Below are positions 58,865 to 64,000 of a DNA stretch of 64,000 nucleotides, piece after piece. The stretch is from Mesorhabditis belari (Eukaryota; Nematoda; Chromadorea; Rhabditida; Rhabditidae): contig CAUEEP010000743.1 in assembly GCA_958450365.1 (NCBI GenBank), positions 2,906,001 to 2,970,000 on the forward strand, given 5' to 3'. Under the pieces are notes generated by a model, which saw nothing but the letters and a program-made list of their open reading frames with translations, was not told where the DNA came from and did not search any database. Every line of letters starts with the position of its first letter. Position 1 is the stretch's first letter. The position numbers were made by a program, and so were the translations under genes.

Positions 58865-60845
58865 GGACTCCTTTTTCAAACAACGGGGTACCTAATCTCT
58901 ATCTATATCAAATTATCAACACTTTCAGTTATCCATCTGAGCACCAACAATTGAAGGCCCTATAAAAGTTTGCTGTTCAAAACACAATGTTCTTCGTCGA
59001 CATTCATTTGATTTACGGGTGCTGCACTTGATTTTTCGTCCAATTCCATCACCATTTTCTGAAAAAAAACCCTTGAAATTTGGCTAGAAGTTGAACTCTT
59101 GATGTTCAACTTTGAAACCTTTAAGCTTTTAAGATCGCTAACCGTAAAAAGTTTAATGTTCTCTTTTTTCGTGTTTCATCTAAACGATTGCATTCGCTCA
59201 AATGGCTCTTACTCTCACTAGGTTGAGCTCTTTTTTGGATAATGCAAAATAGAAAATGGTTACGATAGAGTATCGATATATTGTTATCGATTTATATCGA
59301 AAGATATCGTTTTCGATTTTGCACAATCCCAAGAGAAACAGATTCTATTTTAGTTATCCGAATGTTCGATTTTAGTCAACTTACCCGAATGTATCCCATA
59401 AAATGATTAAGTTCGAAAAAAAAACGACATTTTTCCACAATATAACTCGATCTGAGCCCATATCACAATATTCAGGTGTCAAGATTTCAAATGTTCTTGA
59501 TGATTTTTTTTTCCATTTCGCCTCAAAGGCACGACTGATTGAAATGGAAATTTATTAAAATAATAAAAACTCCTTTTACTTTTACCTTTTACCAATCCTT
59601 TTACCAAGCGATCAGTCATGTTTTTGTATTGTTTTTTTTATTTTCTCAAGTACGGTTCAAAAACTCCTCGTAAATAATGGTATAAAAGCAAAAAAAAAAA
59701 GCTCACTTGCCCCCGATTTGACCATTGTTTTTTGGACATTTTCTTTCTTTTGAGCTCTAAAAATCCTCGATTTTCTCTACCTATCTACCTTTTTTTTTTG
59801 CTTGAATTTCTCTTGGAATCTATTTCTTTATGTTTCCTCAAAAATTACAAGAAAAATCGATCAATATGAAACAAAAATCGCTTCTCACGTGTATTTTCTC
59901 CGAATTTGTGATTCGTTTTTTCATCCCGTTCATTTTTTTTTGCGTCTTTTGTTCGTCGATATTGCGCGTGCTGAATTTTTTTTATTTTTTTTGTTTCCTC
60001 CCTGAACAAAGTCCATTTCTTTTTAGTTCAGAGAATTCCTTTCTATCGTCAATAAATTATTGTTCATCATTTATGAAAGGAAAAGCATCGGAAAAAGAAA
60101 ATTCGAAAATTCGAAGTTTTGAAGTGATTTTTAACAAGGATTTTTAGTAAAATACAAAATACAAAATACTTGCTTGCTAGAAAATACACACTGACACGTC
60201 GATGAAGCCGGTGCCTATTTTCCCAGTGCGTATTTTCTTTGAGCGTCAGCGTCAGCTATTTTCTTGGAGCATCAGCGCGGATTAGGCAAAAGTGCCTTTT
60301 CAGAAAACGCCAAAGATTGAGCATTTATTTCAAAGTTTTTCTTTTTACAATACTTTTTAAACATTATCAAACGAATCGCAAGGTAATGTGACACCAAAAT
60401 TAAGCATAATTTTGCTATTTTCGGATTTTTGGTTTCACATGGGCTTGTTCGCTTGTCAAAGATGACCCTGCGAACTGAAATTTTTCATTTTTCAGTTTAT
60501 GTTGAATGTGAATCGTTAACGTTTAGCTAAAAGTAACTCAAGGAAACTAAATTTAGCGCTGAAACGGTCATAATCACCGAAATTCTTGGGAAATCCTTTG
60601 AAAAAACAAGTGCCAACTTTGAAGTTCTATAAAATAGGAAGAAAAAGTTGTTGTTTTTTTTTCGTTAAACCTAAAAATCAAGCGTAGAAAAATATTGAAA
60701 TTTTCGATGAAAATAAAGCGTGAGGATGATTGCACATTTGAGTGATCATTTAAACTTAAAATACCGAGTTCGGGTAATTATTGAACGCTCTTTATAATCG
60801 ATTTAAGTTTTAACCCTTTTGTATCCTTAAAAAGTAAGCTTTGTT
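58865..60845. other. 3' flank of daf-2, no gene seen
   Basis: T-rich and AT-rich sequence. The open frames at 59802-60147 are low-complexity Phe-rich frames. No RNA or transposon end was recognised except a short ATCGATA/TATCGAT alternation near 59270-59310. Confidence 0.5.
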
Positions 60846-61268
60846 GGGGGTGGGACAAATGCGACCTTTTTTTGCTGGAAAAGGCCTTAGGAAAGGTCGT
60901 AGAGCTTCAAAAATGTTTTCATAGAAGGGAATCGTATGCGTAGATTCCGAATTTCGACAAATCACACCTCGCTGACACGTCAAATTTGGGCTAAAAGGTA
61001 AAAACTACGCAACTTAACGCTTTTCCGCAGTTTTTGCCTTTTAGCCCAAATTTGACGTGTCAGCGAGGTCTGATTTGTCGAAATTTGGAATCTACGCATA
61101 CGATTCCCTTATATGGAAATATTTTCGAAGCTCTACGGCCTTGCCTAAAGCCTTTTCCAGCAAAAAAAGGTGCGCAAATGTCCAGGTGCGCAAAAAAAGG
61201 TAGCATTTGTCCCGCCCCATCGATTTAAGTTTTGTACCCTTTTGTATCCTTAAAAAGTAAGCTTTGTT
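60797..61268. repeat. 49-bp direct repeats flanking a foldback element
   Basis: 60797-60845 and 61219-61268 are near-identical (ATCGATTTAAGTTTT, then CCCTTTTGTATCCTTAAAAA, then GTAAGCTTTGTT), differing by about two positions. They immediately border the element at 60846-61218. Confidence 0.9.
60846..61218. mobile_element. Foldback element, GGGGGTGGGACAAATGCGAC family
   Basis: The interior is a palindrome closely similar to 7992-8393 (shared CCAAATTTGACGTGTCAGCG on both arms). The left arm lacks the GCGCACC block that the right arm retains. The ends abut the 49-bp direct repeats. Confidence 0.85.
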
Positions 61269-62601
61269 TATCAAAATTTGGATATTTTCTTAAATAATCA
61301 ACGTCTATACATCAATAATCAACATTAAATAATCAACGTCTAAACATTATAAGCTTTTAGAAAAAAATATCCACTTAACTTAAATGAATATCTAAAGACA
61401 ATGAGAAAATAAAAGATAAATCCCTTTCCCTGAGGCTCAGCGCTGATTGATATTGAGTAAACCCAGAGGCTCGTATTGATTCAAAAAAAAAGAAATTGGG
61501 CAAACAAGAAAGATTGAGGTCGATGATTGGGTCAAAATTGACCCTTTTGTAACAATCATTAGTCACTGTGGAAAGCAGTTGGGCTTTCAAAGGCACTTGG
61601 ATCCCCGTTTTTCCCCCTTTAGAGAAAGAACTTAGAGAAAGAGCTTAGAGAAAGAACTTTCATTGGTTTTGCCCTTCACTTGAAATTCATCCCTTTTCTA
61701 CCACACAATCGTTTATCATCACCCATCAGAGATTCATCAAAAATCTTGTGTGAATCTCCTTTAAGTTTACATGTGAATTGTGCATTGGAAAGGTTTTTGG
61801 AATAGCATTAACGTTGAGTGTTGTTGAGACATTAAAAATGTCATTAAATCTCAACATTAAATGTTGACACTTTACACACTTTCTGTCACTTTTTTAAGCT
61901 TAATAACGAATTTTTCATTGACTAAATTTACCCTAAAATGAATTGAAAAAAAAGAAACGCTTTCTGGCACGTCATTCGAAAAATAATCAAACAAAAACGC
62001 TTTTAGGTACTCAATTTTTGGCTTTTTCAATTTTATGGCTGCAGGCTTTCAACCAAAATCCCGCCAATTTTTATTGAGATTTATCACTGAGCTCTTTCAT
62101 AGAGATCTCAACTTTCTCATATAAAAAAATAACTAAGTGGAAGCTTGGATGAATCTAAAAGAAAAGAAAAATGTTCGACGACAGGTGATCAGTGTAAGAA
62201 AGCTTGTAAAATGAAGACAACGAATAGAAAAAAAAAGAGATGACAAGTGAAATGGTGAAAGAGAGGGGAAAAGAAAGAACAGTGGTATGGGGAAATGATC
62301 AAAGGACCCGCTTGACCCCCGGGAGATCCGATGAAAAGTAGAAAGGTAAGAAAAAGGAGGAGAAAGAGTACGAGAAATGGGGTGATCTTTTTTGATGGCT
62401 TGAACAGCACAGGAGATGAAATATACGAATGCGACCACACAACATTGTAAAGTTCTATCTTCCGCATCTGATTTTCTCGTTGGCTTTTTATCGAAAGTCA
62501 AACTTTCAGTTACATTTTAGTCACATTTTAATTTACTTCATATTATAAATTTTGACTTTGAAAAGTTTCCCAGCATTGACAATAAAAACAAAAAAGTTTC
62601 T
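61269..62601. other. Intergenic, no gene seen
   Basis: AT-rich with a purine-rich stretch at 62230-62380. Open frames on the minus strand are low-complexity Ser/Phe/Leu frames. Confidence 0.5.
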
Positions 62602-62682
62602 GACGAGAGTGGGATTCGAACCCACGCCTCCGAGGAGACCAGTGCCTAAAACTGGCGCCTTAGACCACTCGGCCATCTCGCC
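62602..62682 (-). tRNA. tRNA-Leu (anticodon TAG)
   Basis: The minus strand starts GGCGAGATGGCCGAGTGGTC. The acceptor pairs with TCTCGTC (one G-T). The anticodon stem CCAGT/ACTGG encloses loop TTTAGGC, anticodon TAG. The long variable arm TCTCCTCGGAGGC is typical of Leu. T arm GTGGGTTCGAATCCCAC pairs perfectly. 81 nt, no intron. Likely functional. Confidence 0.9.
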
Positions 62683-64000
62683 ACGTGAATGGTTCGGTGA
62701 TTTTAGGTTATGATCACCCTCTTCTAATGTCTATCAAAATGATCTTCAATCTATCAAAAAAAATTTTTTCCCCCCCCCCTTAAAAAAAAAATTTTTTTTC
62801 AAAAAAACACCAAAAAAAAAAAGGAAGGAAGAAATCAATACTCCCCCTTAAGCTTTTCGACGAGAGAAAAGAAGAAACGTGCTCGTTTACGTTGTTGTGT
62901 GTGGTTGAGGAGATTTTTGGGTGGAGAGAAGGAGGAGGAGAAAGGCTTCTTTCAGATTTACTCTTCTCTATCACACTGTACACCTCGAGGAGATCGGGGT
63001 GAGGGCCAGTTGGTGTGTGTGTGTGTGTTGCAGTGTGGCCACCCTTTTCTTTTTGCTGCCGTTTGTCCATAACCCTCACCACTACTCTTCTCTCGGCAAA
63101 AAGCCACACGTTACTACGATTCGGGCTTTCGCCACCACCTCTCAATCACCAAAATATTCTTTAATTTAAACAAGAGTTTACTTATAGTTTGTTGTTTGTT
63201 AAAAGTTTGTTTTGTCAAGAGTTTGTTAAGTCATTTTCATTATATTGTTATTTTTCAACTTAATAATCTCCTTTTTAGCATTTTTTGGTCTTCAAGACTT
63301 TCAAACCTGATAAAGCGATGAGATTAGAATCCTTTTTTTCTTATGAAGTAAAACCTGTTACTGTTGTAAGACCTGTTACTGTTGTAAAACCTGTTACTGT
63401 TGTAAGACCTGTTACTGTTGTAAAACCTGTTACTGTTGTAAGACCTGTTACTGTTGTAAAACCTGTTACTGTTGTAAAACCTGTTACTGTTGTAAGACCT
63501 GTTACTTTTAAAGAATTATCGTAACCTGTCTAGTTTAGTCGCTATCTCTTCTTTTAATATCTTTTTGGTATCAATCAAATGTAGGTAATTAAATATAAAT
63601 AGACAGATTATGGTAAGTTTTTAAAACTGACAGTAAAAGAAAACCCAAAGATGAGATAATTGTTGAAATTGTTGAAATTTTTTTTGCATCATTTTGCATT
63701 AACGATTAATTATGATCTTTGAGTAACTCAAATTATTTAATCAATGCTTTTTATTATCATGTTTTTATATTCAAAATCTTTCTATCTAGCTGTTAGCTAG
63801 TGCATCTTTGCTTTAGTGTTGAGTGAAGGGGAAATTGAGTACTTTGGGGGAGGAGGGAAATATGAAAAGGAAATAGAGATCCTGACAATGGGAATAACAC
63901 GATTGAAAGAGTCGTTTTTCTCGCTCAGGCAACGGGGACATGCTTTTCTCCTCAATCCAATCCACTCACCACTCGAGAGGAGGCCCACCTCATTGCAAAA
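62683..64000. other. Intergenic end of window
   Basis: Homopolymer-rich stretch at 62758-62825 (C, A and T runs). (GT)n at 63013-63028. An 18-bp tandem repeat at 63350-63500. No gene with splice support. A minus-strand frame at 63797-63988 (MGLLSSGEWIGLRRKACPRC) is unassigned and may be part of a gene beyond the window. Confidence 0.4.
63350..63500. repeat. 18-bp tandem repeat, about 8-9 copies
   Basis: The unit CCTGTTACTGTTGTAAAA alternates with CCTGTTACTGTTGTAAGA. Because 18 is a multiple of 3 it stays open and reads as a Lys/Arg-Pro-Val-Thr-Val-Val repeat. No evidence of expression. Confidence 0.9.

Noticed and set aside
62780..63145. 121-codon minus-strand frame
   Set aside because: Spans low-complexity homopolymer and (GT)n sequence; no domain and no splice sites.
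63285..63524. Val/Thr/Pro-repeat protein
   Set aside because: An open frame maintained by an 18-bp repeat; no upstream exon or conserved part.

Overview
The window looks like nematode nuclear DNA: AT-rich, with genes cut by many short GT-AG introns (mostly 40-100 nt, acceptors of the TTTCAG type). It carries a daf-2-type insulin receptor and a DB-module secreted protein, a domain class that is characteristic of nematodes. I cannot name the species. All gene models were spliced by eye from reading frame, splice consensus and family resemblance; no search was run.

Layout. 1-2626 (+): 3' part of a LIS1 (lis-1) WD40 gene. 6968-9796 (-): unrecognised protein whose introns are all phase 0. 10819-14595 (+): secreted DB-module protein. 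15574-20214 (-): TMUB-type membrane protein with a ubiquitin-like domain. 20776-23303 (+): DEK_C plus SWIB nuclear protein. 24030-25137 (+): putative secreted protein, unrecognised. 25292-26959 (-): NUDT6-like Nudix hydrolase. 28238-28321 (-): tRNA-Thr(CGT) with an intron. 28402-29648: decayed mariner. 29716-30127: broken His/Tyr-rich gene. 30879-33820 (+): M28-type peptidase homologue that has lost metal ligands. 35219-40516 (-): long-chain acyl-CoA synthetase. 49138-58864 (+): insulin/IGF-1 receptor (daf-2). 62602-62682 (-): tRNA-Leu(TAG). The stretches 40.5-49.1 kb and 58.9-64.0 kb are gene-poor.

The rest is dominated by small non-autonomous transposons, often nested inside introns. There are TA-flanked MITEs of several terminal-repeat families, a TTAA-flanked piggyBac-like MITE, foldback elements with 8-bp target duplications, pogo-like MITEs, two mariner transposase relics and at least two tRNA-headed SINE families. 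Several MITEs carry minisatellites that look like amplified copies of their own ends.

The genes form no operon or pathway. The most interesting observations are: a candidate terminal exon in daf-2 placed immediately before the alpha/beta cleavage site, which would give a soluble ligand-binding isoform like C. elegans DAF-2B; a near-perfect 0.7-kb palindrome nested in a mariner-like MITE that also carries a SINE; a foldback element bracketed by 49-bp direct repeats; and the M28 pseudopeptidase with a duplicated exon upstream.
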